From contig NZ_SAYT01000007.1 of assembly GCF_004296575.1 (NCBI RefSeq), positions 558,001-622,000 of the forward strand: a stretch of DNA of 64,000 nt, written 5' to 3'. The notes below the pieces were generated by a model, which saw only the letters and a program-made list of their open reading frames with translations, was not told where the DNA came from and ran no database searches. Below are positions 30,457 to 38,355 of the stretch, piece after piece. The position numbers and the translations under genes are program-made. The DNA is from Dyella amyloliquefaciens. GTDB lineage: Bacteria > Pseudomonadota > Gammaproteobacteria > Xanthomonadales > Rhodanobacteraceae. The first letter of the stretch is position 1, and each line of letters opens with the position of its first letter.

Positions 30457-32214
30457 ATGAGCCAGACAGCCCTTGCCAAGACCGATAGCGCCTTTTCCAC
30501 CGACGAGTTGGTGCCGCCGCATGGCGGCGAACTCAAGGAACTCTACCTGCCGCCCGCCGAGGCGGAACAGCTGAAGCAGCGTAGTGCCGGCTTGCCCGGC
30601 GTGGATCTCGACACGCGACAGCTCTGCGACTTGGAGCTGCTGCTCAGCGGTGCCTTCTCGCCACTGGAGGGGTTCCTGACCCAGCGCGACTACGAGCGCG
30701 TCGTCGAGGAACTTCGCCTCGCCGACGGCACTTTGTGGCCGATACCGATCACGCTGGATGTCAGCGAAGCGTTTGCCGCCAAGCTCGCACCGGGCAGCGA
30801 AGTGGCCCTGCGTGACACGCAGGGCGTGCCGCTGGCGGTGCTGGAAGTGGAGGACATCTATCGCCCCGATCGCGAGCACGAGGCGCTCAAGGTTTTCGGC
30901 ACCACCGATCGCACGCATCCCGGCGTCGCCGAGCTGCTGGAGCGTTTCCGCCCGGTCTATCTTGGCGGGCGCGTGAAGGGCATCCAGTCGCCGGCGCATT
31001 TCGATTTCGCCACCTTGCGCGACACGCCGCGCAGCCTGCGCGCCTGGTTTGCCGATAACGGCTGGCAACGCATCGTCGCCTTCCAGACGCGCAATCCGAT
31101 GCATCGCGCGCATCGCGAGCTGACCTTGCGCGCCGCGCAACAGGTGGGTGCAAAGCTGCTGGTGCAGCCGTCCGTGGGGCGGACCAAGCCGGGTGACGTC
31201 GACCACTACACCCGCGTGCGCTGCTACCAGGCCCTGCTGCCGCAATACCCGGCCCACAGCGCGAAGCTGTCGCTGTTGCCGCTGGCGATGCGCATGGGTG
31301 GACCGCGCGAGGCGCTGTGGCACGCGATCATCCGCAAGAACTACGGCGCCAGCCATTTCATCGTCGGGCGCGATCATGCCGGCCCGGGCAAGGACGCCGA
31401 AGGCAAGCCGTTCTACGGTCCCTTCGACGCGCAGCACCTGCTGGAGCGCTATCAGCACGAACTTGGCATCCAGGTCGTGCCATTCCCCGCGATGGTCTAC
31501 GTGGCCAATCGCGACACCTACCTGCCATCCACGGAAGTGCAGCCGGACGACGAGGTACGCGACATCTCCGGCACGCAGCTGCGGCGGCATCTGCATGAAG
31601 GCAGCGATATCCCTTCGTGGTTCTCTTTCCCCGAGGTAGTGAAGATCCTGCGCGAGCGTCACCCGGCGCAGGCGCCGCGCGGATTCGCGCTGTTCTTCAC
31701 GGGACTGTCGGGAGCGGGCAAGTCGACCATCGCGCAGGCGGTAGTGGCGCAGTTGCTGGAGCGGACCAGTCGTTCGATCACGGTGCTGGACGGTGACGAG
31801 GTGCGCAAGCATCTCTCGCGTGGCCTGGGTTTCTCGAAGGAGGACCGGCACGCCAACGTGACGCGCATCGGATATGTTGCGAGCGAGATCGTGCGCCATG
31901 GCGGCATTGCCGTTTGCGCGCCGATCGCGCCTTACTCGGAGTCGCGTGCTGAGGCGCGTGGGTTGGTCGAGGCGCACGGCGACTTCATCGAGATCCATGT
32001 CGCCACCGAACTGGAGGTGTGCGAGGCGCGTGATCGCAAGGGACTTTATGCGCAGGCGCGGGCCGGGACGATTGCCCAGTTCACGGGGATCAGCGATCCC
32101 TATGAGGTGCCGGAGCAGCCGGAGTTGCGGGTGGATGGCAATGCGGGTGAGCCGGCAGTTTTGGCGCAGCACATCGTGGAGTTGTTGCAGCAGCGTGGGT
32201 TGTTGAAGGTGTGA
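30457..32214 (+). CDS. sat/cysC: Bifunctional sulfate adenylyltransferase / adenylylsulfate kinase (Sat-CysC fusion)
   Basis: One 585-residue protein does the first two steps of sulfate activation: sulfate + ATP to APS, then APS + ATP to PAPS. Residues 1-395 are a Sat-type (monomeric, non-CysDN) ATP sulfurylase with the active-site motif QTRNPMHRAH at 210-219, GRDHAGPGKD and ISGTQLRRHL. Residues 405-585 are an APS kinase with P-loop GLSGAGKST at 416-424, LDGDEVRKHLSRGLGFSKEDR and a KGLYAQARAG lid. The kinase signature is intact, so it is not obviously the regulatory pseudo-kinase of fungi. It follows cysH by 69 bp with no terminator seen. No cysD or cysN is in the window. Confidence 0.95.
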   Translation: MSQTALAKTDSAFSTDELVPPHGGELKELYLPPAEAEQLKQRSAGLPGVDLDTRQLCDLELLLSGAFSPLEGFLTQRDYERVVEELRLADGTLWPIPITLDVSEAFAAKLAPGSEVALRDTQGVPLAVLEVEDIYRPDREHEALKVFGTTDRTHPGVAELLERFRPVYLGGRVKGIQSPAHFDFATLRDTPRSLRAWFADNGWQRIVAFQTRNPMHRAHRELTLRAAQQVGAKLLVQPSVGRTKPGDVDHYTRVRCYQALLPQYPAHSAKLSLLPLAMRMGGPREALWHAIIRKNYGASHFIVGRDHAGPGKDAEGKPFYGPFDAQHLLERYQHELGIQVVPFPAMVYVANRDTYLPSTEVQPDDEVRDISGTQLRRHLHEGSDIPSWFSFPEVVKILRERHPAQAPRGFALFFTGLSGAGKSTIAQAVVAQLLERTSRSITVLDGDEVRKHLSRGLGFSKEDRHANVTRIGYVASEIVRHGGIAVCAPIAPYSESRAEARGLVEAHGDFIEIHVATELEVCEARDRKGLYAQARAGTIAQFTGISDPYEVPEQPELRVDGNAGEPAVLAQHIVELLQQRGLLKV

Positions 32215-32401
32215 CGGGGGGGCTTCCCGGTCGACGCGTTATTCGACCGTGCTCCCTGTAGGAGCGCACCCTGTGCGCGACCGCTTTGCGCCCCTGTCTC
32301 TCCTATCCGTCATTCCCGCGAAAGCGGGAGGCGCTTCACAACAGCGGAGCTGGTCATCCAGTGACTTGGCTCTCTGCTTCCGGGCGTGATGTTCCGGCTA
32401 G

Positions 32402-32660
32402 CTTGCTCGCCTGCCGCGGGCTTCCGCCGGCCTGCCGGCCGCCGGGTCACTTCTCTTTGCATGGCCAAAGAGAAGTAACCCAGAGAAAGGCCACCCCGAT
32501 GCCGCGCCTTCCGGGCTATCGCCCGGAAGGTCCGCGGGCGGGTTGCGGGGTTTGTCGACAGGGCCTCCTGCCCTGACGACAAACTGGCCGGCGTCCCTGC
32601 CGGCCACCCTTCGGGCTGTTCCTCCACCCGCCCGCCGCGACATAGGGGAGGGGAGATCAA
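32402..32660 (+). repeat. Type I structured repeat element, copy A
   Basis: The core starts with CTTGCTCGCCTGCCGCGGG and holds a chain of hairpins: 5 bp on a TGCC loop (32428-32441), 15 bp with one C-A mismatch (32445-32459/32466-32480), a perfect 10 bp (32507-32516/32521-32530), a nested stem GTTTGTCG/CGACAAAC enclosing CAGGGC/GCCCTG (32550-32584) and 8 bp TGGCCGGC/GCCGGCCA (32585-32606). It is about 95% identical by eye to the copy at 41504-41760; similarity begins about 47 bp earlier, at 32355. Confidence 0.85.
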
Positions 32661-32691
32661 GAACCAGAGCGAAGAGCCGACTCCTCTCCCC

Positions 32692-32766
32692 TGTAGGAGC
32701 GCACCCAGTGCGCGACCGCAGCGCGTGGCATGACCTCTGCGGTCGCGCACTGGGTGCGCTCCTACA
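32692..32766. repeat. Facing pair of REP-like units
   Basis: TGTAGGAGCGCACCCAGTGC plus GCGACCGCA (32692-32720) is repeated as its exact complement at 32738-32766, with a 17-nt spacer. It separates the type I and type II elements of island A. Confidence 0.85.
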
Positions 32767-32781
32767 ACGAGATGATGCGAT

Positions 32782-33056
32782 GTGCCGCGCAGCGGCACGA
32801 GCCTTTAAACCTCCCCTGTGTGGCGGTGAGGGGCGGACGATCAGGCCCCGCAGGGGTGCCCGACAAGGATGTCGGGCACTTTTCGTCCGGGCAGGAGCCC
32901 GGTCGAAAAGCCCGGCCGCCCCTCACGGACTGGTCGGGCGCAGCCCGGCCAGCGCCACGCGGGGTGCTCTTTCTTTTGGTTACTTTTCTTTGAGCAAGCA
33001 AAGAAAAGTGACCCGGCCTCCGGCAGGAGGACGGAAGCCCGCGGCAGGCGAGCAAG
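32782..33056 (-). repeat. Type II structured repeat element, copy A
   Basis: Read on the minus strand from 33056 it starts with the same CTTGCTCGCCTGCCGCGGG as type I. It has the same order of hairpins with different stem sequences: CCTCC/GGAGG on the TGCC loop (33030-33017), a 15-bp stem (33013-32978), 8 bp near 32950-32932, nested CTTTTCG/CGAAAAG with CCGGGC/GCCCGG (32910-32879), TGCCCGAC/GTCGGGCA (32878-32857), and a terminal GTGCCGC/GCGGCAC (32798-32782). Confidence 0.85.
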
Positions 33057-33291
33057 TTGGCGACAATGCCAGATCAAAAGCCAAAGTCACTGCACTACTC
33101 GCAAAGCTCGCCCCTTCGGGGCCGACCTACGGGCGTTCTGTCCGCTTCGCGCTTGTCCTGCCTACGCAGGAGTGACGGATAGGAAGGATCGCGGCGAAAG
33201 GCTGTCGCGCACTGGGTGCGCTCCTACAAAGGACGGCCGGGTGGGCCGGCAATGACGCGATAATCAAACTCGCGCCCCAACGACCCGCGTA

Positions 33292-34308
33292 TCACTCCAC
33301 CTCAACCGCCAACTCCGCCACCTTGTGCGGAACTTTCCGCTCCCGCCAATGCGGCACACCGCTCCACGACGTGCCCGCCGTCCCATTGGCCAACGCGCGA
33401 CTCACCGCACGACGCTCCAGATGCGGCGCAAACACACTGATGAAATCCAGCGCGTACTCGCGCAGCACACTCTCACGGCGCAGCACGATCCACGTCGTGC
33501 ACGGCTCGAACAACTGGTCCGCATCCAGCTCGCGCAAATCCGTATCGAGCTCCCGCTGGAACGCCATCTCCGCCAGCACGCCAATGCCGAGACCCTCGCG
33601 GACATAAGTCTTGATCAGGTCCGCATCACTCGCCGTCATCGCGATCTGCGGATGCAGGTTGGCGGCATGGAAGGCGCGCGCCAGTGAGGACTCCGGCTTG
33701 AGCGAGGAGTCATAGCTGATGATCGGATGTGCCGCCAGTTGCTGCAGCGTGGGCGCCTGTTTCTGCCTGGCCAGCGGATGACTGCCAGGCACCAGTACGA
33801 TGCGGTTCCAGCGATAGGCGGGCAGGGCGATGCCGCTCGGCGGCGGTGCACCAGCGGCGGTACTGACGATGGCCAGATCCACCTGGCCACCTTCCAGCAG
33901 CGACATCACATCCGAATCGCTGACAGGCTGCAGATGCACGCTTACCTGCGGATAGCTCCGGCTCAACGAGGCGACCGAGCTGGGCAGCGCGAAGCGCGCT
34001 TGCGTGTGCGTGGTGGCGATGCGCAGCGTTCCGTGCGATTCGTTGCGCAGGTTGGCGGCGATGGAGCGGATATTGGCTGCTTCGGCCAGGATGACGCGCG
34101 CGCGCTCGAGCACATGGGTGCCAGCGTTCGTGATCGCGTGCAAGCTGCGCCCCTTGCGATGGAACAGCTGGAAGCCGAGTTCGTCTTCGAGCTGGCGCAG
34201 CAACTTGCTGAGGCCCGGCTGGGTGGCGTGCACCCGCTCGGCTGCCAGGGTGATGTTCAGGCCGGCATCAGCGATGGCGACCAGGTAGCGCAGTTGGGTA
34301 AGGGTCAT
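33292..34308 (-). CDS. cysB: CysB-type LysR regulator
   Basis: A 338-residue LysR-type activator. The winged helix is at residues 1-60 (LTQLRYLVAIADAGLNITLAAERVHATQPGLSKLLRQLEDELG, described here by its TQPGLSKLLRQLEDELG recognition part), which resembles CysB and Cbl much more than generic LysR proteins. The effector domain follows (TTHTQARFALPSSVASL; the LEGGQVDLAI strand; VREGLGIGVLAEMAF). CysB activates sulfate assimilation genes in response to N-acetylserine or O-acetylserine. Its position between cysJIH-sat/cysC and the divergent cysG-cysK supports this role. The last 30 residues are unusual (GVPHWRERKVPHKVAELAVEVE end). Confidence 0.85.
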   Translation of the reverse strand: MTLTQLRYLVAIADAGLNITLAAERVHATQPGLSKLLRQLEDELGFQLFHRKGRSLHAITNAGTHVLERARVILAEAANIRSIAANLRNESHGTLRIATTHTQARFALPSSVASLSRSYPQVSVHLQPVSDSDVMSLLEGGQVDLAIVSTAAGAPPPSGIALPAYRWNRIVLVPGSHPLARQKQAPTLQQLAAHPIISYDSSLKPESSLARAFHAANLHPQIAMTASDADLIKTYVREGLGIGVLAEMAFQRELDTDLRELDADQLFEPCTTWIVLRRESVLREYALDFISVFAPHLERRAVSRALANGTAGTSWSGVPHWRERKVPHKVAELAVEVE

Positions 34309-34638
34309 GGCTCAGGTTCCGCAGGCAATCGAGGGAGTGGTGGCTCGCAGTCGCGGAACGGATACATCGCGCGGACCTGCCTGATGGCCGGCTGCCGTTG
34401 CAGCAGGCCATGTGCGTACCCCTTGGTTTGCGATGGCTATCCATGGGCTCGGGTTCGTGGGATGTCTGGATTTAGACGTCTATACAGTGATTGTTGCGAT
34501 GCGTCAACACTCGGGGCTGCGCTGCGGACTTATAACCACGGGTGATATTCCGCGCCCGATAAATCATTTGTGCGGCGGCAGGCGGCTACCTAGCGTGATG
34601 CGGACCATCCCGTTTCCCCAGCCGGAGTCTGTCGTTCG
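34309..34638. promoter_or_regulatory. Divergent control region between cysB and cysG
   Basis: 330 bp without a gene. It is locally AT-richer than its surroundings and holds the perfect 10-bp palindrome TAGACGTCTA (34473-34482), then TATAACC and GATATT motifs at 34530-34555. Both flanking genes belong to cysteine synthesis, so CysB sites are expected; I cannot place them reliably because the CysB motif is degenerate. Confidence 0.5.
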
Positions 34639-36057
34639 ATGAAGCTGTATCCACTGTTCGCTGATCTCTCCGGTCGCCAGGTGCTGGTGGTCGGCGGCGG
34701 CCTGGTGGGCGAGCGCAAGGCTGCGGCGCTGGTGGAGGCGGGCGCCACCGTGATCGTCGGCGCCCCCGAGCTCTCGCCCGCCTTGCAGGCATGGGTGGCG
34801 CAGGGGCGCGTGCGGTGGCGCATCGGTCTTTTCGAGGCATCGTGGCTGGAGAACGTGTGGCTGGTGATCGCTGCGACCGATGACGCCACCTTGCATCGGC
34901 GCATTCGTGAGTTGGCCGAGGCGCGGCAGCTGTTCGTCAATGTGGTGGACGATGCCGAGCAGTCGAGTTTCCACGTGCCGGCGGTGATTGACCGCTCACC
35001 CGTCACCATCGCCATCTCCAGCGGTGGACATGCACCGATGCTGGCGCGCCTGCTGCGTGAGCGCCTGGAAGTGCTGGTCGATCCCGTGGTGGGCCCGCTC
35101 GCTGCATTGCTGGCCGATATGCGCGGGCAAATCCGCAAGCACTTGCCGGACGTAGCGCTGCGCAGGCGCTACTACGAGCGCCTGCTGGTCGGTCCCGTAC
35201 AGAGTCTGCTGCGCCGTGGGCAGCGCGCTTTGGCCGAAGCCTCGGCGGAGCGGTTGCTCGAATCGTTCGATGTGCCGCGAGCCGGTTCGGTCGTTCTGCT
35301 CGGCGCGGGTCCGGGCGATCCGGGGCTGCTCACCTTGCGTGGGCTGCGCGCGCTCAACGAAGCCGACGTGATCCTCCACGACCGCCTGGTGAGCCATGAC
35401 GTACTGGCGCTGGCGCGCCGTGATGCCGAGCGCATCGAGGTGGCCAAGCAGGCCGGCAACCATCACACGACGCAGGCGCAGATCCATGCGTTGATGCTGG
35501 AGCACGCCGCTGCCGGCAAACGCGTGGTGCGGTTGAAGGGTGGCGATCCCTTCGTGTTCGGGCGTGGCGGCGAAGAACTCGAGTTCCTTCGCCAACACGG
35601 CATTCCCTATGAAGTGGTGCCCGGCATCACTGCTGCGCTGGCCTGCGCGGCGTATGCCGGCGTGCCGCTGACCCATCGCGATCACGCGCAGTCGGTGCGA
35701 CTGGTGACCGCCCATTGCCGCGACTCCATCGATACCCTGGACTGGCCGGCATTGGCCCAGGAGAAGCAGACGCTGGCCGTCTATATGGGCACCAGCGAAT
35801 TGCCGGTGATCCAGCAGCGGCTGATCGCCCACGGTCGCTCCAGCCACACGCCGTTTGCGCTGGTGGAGAATGGATCGCGCCCCGAGCAGCGCGTCATCAC
35901 CGGCACGCTGGACAGCCTGGCGGAGCGCGCCGCGGCCAGCGAAGTACGCTCGCCGGCGCTGCTGATCGTCGGCGAAGTGGCTGCACTCGCGAAGACGCTG
36001 GCCTGGTTCGGACGTCCGCCGCTCGACGCTGCGCCACCCTTGGTCGAGGCGGCTTGA
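34639..36057 (+). CDS. cysG: Siroheme synthase (multifunctional CysG)
   Basis: CysG makes siroheme from uroporphyrinogen III. The N-terminal part (residues 1-210) is the NAD-dependent precorrin-2 dehydrogenase/ferrochelatase: [28 protein letters not shown], with AATDD and [31 protein letters not shown] segments. The C-terminal part (from about 215) is the SAM-dependent uroporphyrinogen methyltransferase: [36 protein letters not shown] and [22 protein letters not shown]. At 472 residues it is the full E. coli-like fusion. It supplies the siroheme of CysI, encoded in the same block. Confidence 0.96.
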   Translation: MKLYPLFADLSGRQVLVVGGGLVGERKAAALVEAGATVIVGAPELSPALQAWVAQGRVRWRIGLFEASWLENVWLVIAATDDATLHRRIRELAEARQLFVNVVDDAEQSSFHVPAVIDRSPVTIAISSGGHAPMLARLLRERLEVLVDPVVGPLAALLADMRGQIRKHLPDVALRRRYYERLLVGPVQSLLRRGQRALAEASAERLLESFDVPRAGSVVLLGAGPGDPGLLTLRGLRALNEADVILHDRLVSHDVLALARRDAERIEVAKQAGNHHTTQAQIHALMLEHAAAGKRVVRLKGGDPFVFGRGGEELEFLRQHGIPYEVVPGITAALACAAYAGVPLTHRDHAQSVRLVTAHCRDSIDTLDWPALAQEKQTLAVYMGTSELPVIQQRLIAHGRSSHTPFALVENGSRPEQRVITGTLDSLAERAAASEVRSPALLIVGEVAALAKTLAWFGRPPLDAAPPLVEAA

Positions 36058-36132
36058 CACAACCTTAGCCCATGCAGGCGCACCATCGCGTGCGCCGTCC
36101 ATCCCATCCATGTCGCGCCACGGAGTGACTTC

Positions 36133-37074
36133 ATGATTTACGACAGCATCCTCGACACCATCGGCAATACGCCCATCGTGCGCATCCACCGCCTGGCGCC
36201 GAAGCACGTGACGCTGTACGCCAAGGTGGAGGCCTTCAATCCGGCCGGCTCGGTGAAGGATCGTCTGGCCTACGCCATCATCATCGACGCGGAGCAGAAG
36301 GGCCTGATCAAGCCCGGGCAGACCGTGGTGGAGGCGACCTCGGGCAATACGGGCGTGGCGCTGGCGGCGGTATGCGCGGCGCGTGGCTATCCCTTCGTGG
36401 CGGTGATGACGGAAACCTTCTCGATCGAGCGCCGCAAGCTGATGCGTGCCTATGGCGCCAAGGTGGTGCTGACACCCGCTGCCGAGCGCGGCACCGGCAT
36501 GGTTCGCAAGGCGAAGGAACTCGCCGAGAAGCACGGCTGGTTCCTGGCACGGCAGTTCGAGAACCCGGCCAACCCGTCTTATCACCGCAACACCACGGCG
36601 CCGGAAATCCTGCGGGATTTCGCCGGCAAGCGGCTCGACTACTTCGTCAGCGGCTGGGGCACCGGCGGCACGCTTACCGGCGTGGGCGAGGTGCTCAGGG
36701 TGGCTCGCCCCGAGGTGAAGGTGATCGCCACCGAACCGGCGGGCGCCTCGCTGCTGTCGGGCAAGGAGTGGCAGCCGCACAAGATCCAGGGCTGGACCCC
36801 GGACTTCGTGCCCGCCGTGCTCAACCGCGAGGTGGCACACCAGATCGTGCCGGTCGATGACGTGGTGGCCCGCGATACCTCGCGTGCGCTGGCGCAGAAG
36901 GAAGGCATCTTCGTGGGCATCTCGGCCGGTGCCACGGTGGCTGCCGCGCTACAGGTGGCCAAGGATGCGCCGGAAGGCGCCGTGCTGCTGGCGATGCTGC
37001 CGGACACCGGCGAACGCTACCTCTCGACCTTCCTGTTGGAAGGTGTCAACGAAGGCTCGGACGAAATCGAGTGA
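36133..37074 (+). CDS. cysK: Cysteine synthase A (O-acetylserine sulfhydrylase)
   Basis: CysK combines sulfide with O-acetylserine to give cysteine, the end of the pathway encoded around it. The 313-residue PLP enzyme has Lys42 in FNPAGSVKDRLA as the Schiff-base lysine, the substrate loop TSGNTGVALA, the phosphate-binding GTGGTLTGVGEVL and GISAGATVAAAL near residue 265. Length and motifs fit CysK better than CysM or cystathionine beta-synthase (no CBS domain). It follows cysG by 75 bp and may share its transcript. A facing pair of REP-like units lies downstream. Confidence 0.95.
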   Translation: MIYDSILDTIGNTPIVRIHRLAPKHVTLYAKVEAFNPAGSVKDRLAYAIIIDAEQKGLIKPGQTVVEATSGNTGVALAAVCAARGYPFVAVMTETFSIERRKLMRAYGAKVVLTPAAERGTGMVRKAKELAEKHGWFLARQFENPANPSYHRNTTAPEILRDFAGKRLDYFVSGWGTGGTLTGVGEVLRVARPEVKVIATEPAGASLLSGKEWQPHKIQGWTPDFVPAVLNREVAHQIVPVDDVVARDTSRALAQKEGIFVGISAGATVAAALQVAKDAPEGAVLLAMLPDTGERYLSTFLLEGVNEGSDEIE

Positions 37075-37111
37075 ATCGAGGCATGACATTGCCCTGATTC
37101 CCGGTCTTCCT

Positions 37112-37194
37112 TGTGGGAGCGCACCTTGTGCGCGACAAGCCTACGGAGTGGCGATATCGCGGTTCCGCAGTCGCGCACAGGGTGCGCTCCCACA
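37112..37194. repeat. Facing pair of TGTGGGAGCGCACC REP-like units
   Basis: TGTGGGAGCGCACCTTGTGC plus GCGA (37112-37135) faces its near-complement at 37171-37194 across 35 nt. The transcript would fold into a long hairpin after cysK. The units match those of the islands except for TGTGGG instead of TGTAGG. Confidence 0.85.
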
Positions 37195-37235
37195 GGTCAC
37201 GGCATTCCGGCGCAAGATGCTGATGTCTTGCGGTT

Positions 37236-37595
37236 TTAGCGCCGATGCGCGGTTTCCCATTCCGCGATCAGTTTCTGGCCCACCGATGCCAAGGCATTGA
37301 TCGCAGGCAGCAGCTCCCGGCCCAGCGGCGTCAGCGCGTATTCCGCCGACGGTGGCGAGGTATGCAGCACGCGGCGTGTCACCAGTCCCCTCGATTCCAG
37401 TTCGCGCAGGCGTGCACTCAGCACGCGCGCCGAGATGCGCGGCAGGTCATGGCGCAGCTCACCGAAGCGTCGCGGTTCACCGCTCAGCGACCACACGACA
37501 TTGGGTGCCCAAGCGCCACGCAGCAGGCCCAGTACCTCGCTGAGCGGGCAGGTGGGTGGTGGGGCGACTTTGCTCTTGCGGACGGGGAGGCCCAT
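37236..37595 (-). CDS. HxlR family transcriptional regulator
   Basis: A 119-residue winged-helix protein of the HxlR group. It has the conserved N-terminal cysteine in PTCPLSEVLGLLRGAWAPNVVWSL (Cys16), then RRFGELRHDLPRISARVLSARLRELESRGLVTRRV as the DNA-binding helices and wing (central motif RISARVLSARLREL). HxlR proteins often sense electrophiles or oxidants through this cysteine. It is divergent from a glutathione S-transferase gene, a typical arrangement for a detoxification switch. Repeated TAACCATGGGT sites lie in between. The open frame upstream of the ATG at 37595 is antisense over the promoter and not used. Confidence 0.9.
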   Translation of the reverse strand: MGLPVRKSKVAPPPTCPLSEVLGLLRGAWAPNVVWSLSGEPRRFGELRHDLPRISARVLSARLRELESRGLVTRRVLHTSPPSAEYALTPLGRELLPAINALASVGQKLIAEWETAHRR

Positions 37596-37604
37596 GGCGC
37601 TACC

Positions 37605-37673
37605 GGTAACTGGATGGTTACCGCATTTTAGGCGTAACCATGGGTTAGGTGGTATCCAATAGTAACCATGGGT
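37605..37673. promoter_or_regulatory. Operator-like repeats between hxlR and gst
   Basis: Three related sites: GGTAAC-N6-GTTACC (37605-37622), TAACC-ATG-GGTTA (37635-37647) and TAACCATGGGT (37663-37673). The last two are 28 bp apart, near three helical turns. They lie where an HxlR dimer controlling both divergent genes would be expected to bind. Confidence 0.6.
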
Positions 37674-37740
37674 GGCTAGCATGGCGCTTCCTCCGCGACG
37701 GGACGTCGCGACGAAGGTTCCCCACCACTGGAGATATGCC

Positions 37741-38355
37741 ATGAAGCTTTACTACGCCGCCGGCGCCTGCTCGCTTTCCCCGCACATCGTGGCCCTGGAA
37801 GCCGGCATTCCGCTGGAGCTGGAGAAGGTGGACACCAAGGAGAAGCGCACTGCGAGCGGCGCCGACTACTGGCAGATCAATCCCAAGGGCTATGTGCCGG
37901 CGCTGGTGCTGGACGATGGCGAGCTGCTCACCGAAGGCCCGGCCATCGTGCAGTACCTCGCGGACCAGAAGCCCGACAGCAAGCTCGCGCCGGCCAACGG
38001 CACCGCCGCGCGCTATCGCCTGCAGGAGATGTTGGGCTACATCAACTCCGAGCTGCACAAGACCTACACGCCGCTGTTCAAGCCCGATACGCCGGACGCG
38101 GTGCGCCAGGAGCGCAAGGACTACCTGCGCAAGCGCTACACCTTGCTTGAGCAGCATCTGGCCAAGCATGACTGGCTGGTGGGCGACCATTTCAGCGTGG
38201 CCGATGCCTATCTGTTCACCGTGACCAACTGGGCCAAGCACGTGGCGCTCGACCTTTCGGATTTCCCCGCGCTGCAGGCCTTTCAGAAGCGTGTGAGCGA
38301 GCGGCCGAACGTGCAGAAGGCGCTGGAAGTGGAGGGTCTGCTGAAGGCCGCCTGA
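37741..38355 (+). CDS. gstA: Glutathione S-transferase, beta-class type
   Basis: A 204-residue bacterial GST. The thioredoxin-like N-terminal domain has MKLYYAAGACSLSPHI with Cys10, the beta-class catalytic cysteine, and the glutathione-binding NPKGYVPALVLDDGELLTEGPAIVQYLAD. The helical C-terminal domain contains HDWLVGDHFSVADAYLFTVTNW. It conjugates glutathione to electrophiles or reduces mixed disulfides. The ATG at 37741 has GGAG-like sequence (CTGGAGAT) upstream. It is divergent from the HxlR regulator, which probably controls it. Confidence 0.93.
   Translation: MKLYYAAGACSLSPHIVALEAGIPLELEKVDTKEKRTASGADYWQINPKGYVPALVLDDGELLTEGPAIVQYLADQKPDSKLAPANGTAARYRLQEMLGYINSELHKTYTPLFKPDTPDAVRQERKDYLRKRYTLLEQHLAKHDWLVGDHFSVADAYLFTVTNWAKHVALDLSDFPALQAFQKRVSERPNVQKALEVEGLLKAA

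Larger units (their letters stand above)
32257..33228. repeat. Structured repeat island A
   Basis: This fills most of the 1,077 bp between the sulfurylase/kinase gene and the cysB-like gene. From left to right: a TGTAGGAGCGCACC REP-like unit (32257-32284), a CATTCCCGC-GAAA hairpin (32311-32329), a type I structured element on the plus strand (32402-32660), a facing pair of REP-like units (32692-32719 and 32738-32766), a type II element on the minus strand (33056-32782), another hairpin unit (about 33085-33180) and an inverted REP-like unit (33204-33228). Island B has the same order. Open frames across it read as low-complexity Arg/Gly/Pro peptides in every frame; I see no gene. Confidence 0.85.

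Noticed and set aside
32543-33175. Open frames of 60-210 codons within the repeat islands, in both islands and on both strands
   Set aside because: All frames of the repeats are open to similar extents, products are Arg/Gly/Pro-rich, and the differences between copies follow hairpin pairing instead of codon positions.
34466-34489. A MetJ operator (tandem met boxes) before cysG
   Set aside because: Only one good box (AGACGTCT) exists; the adjoining 8-mers CTGGATTT and ATACAGTG do not match. Kept only as a palindrome of unknown use.
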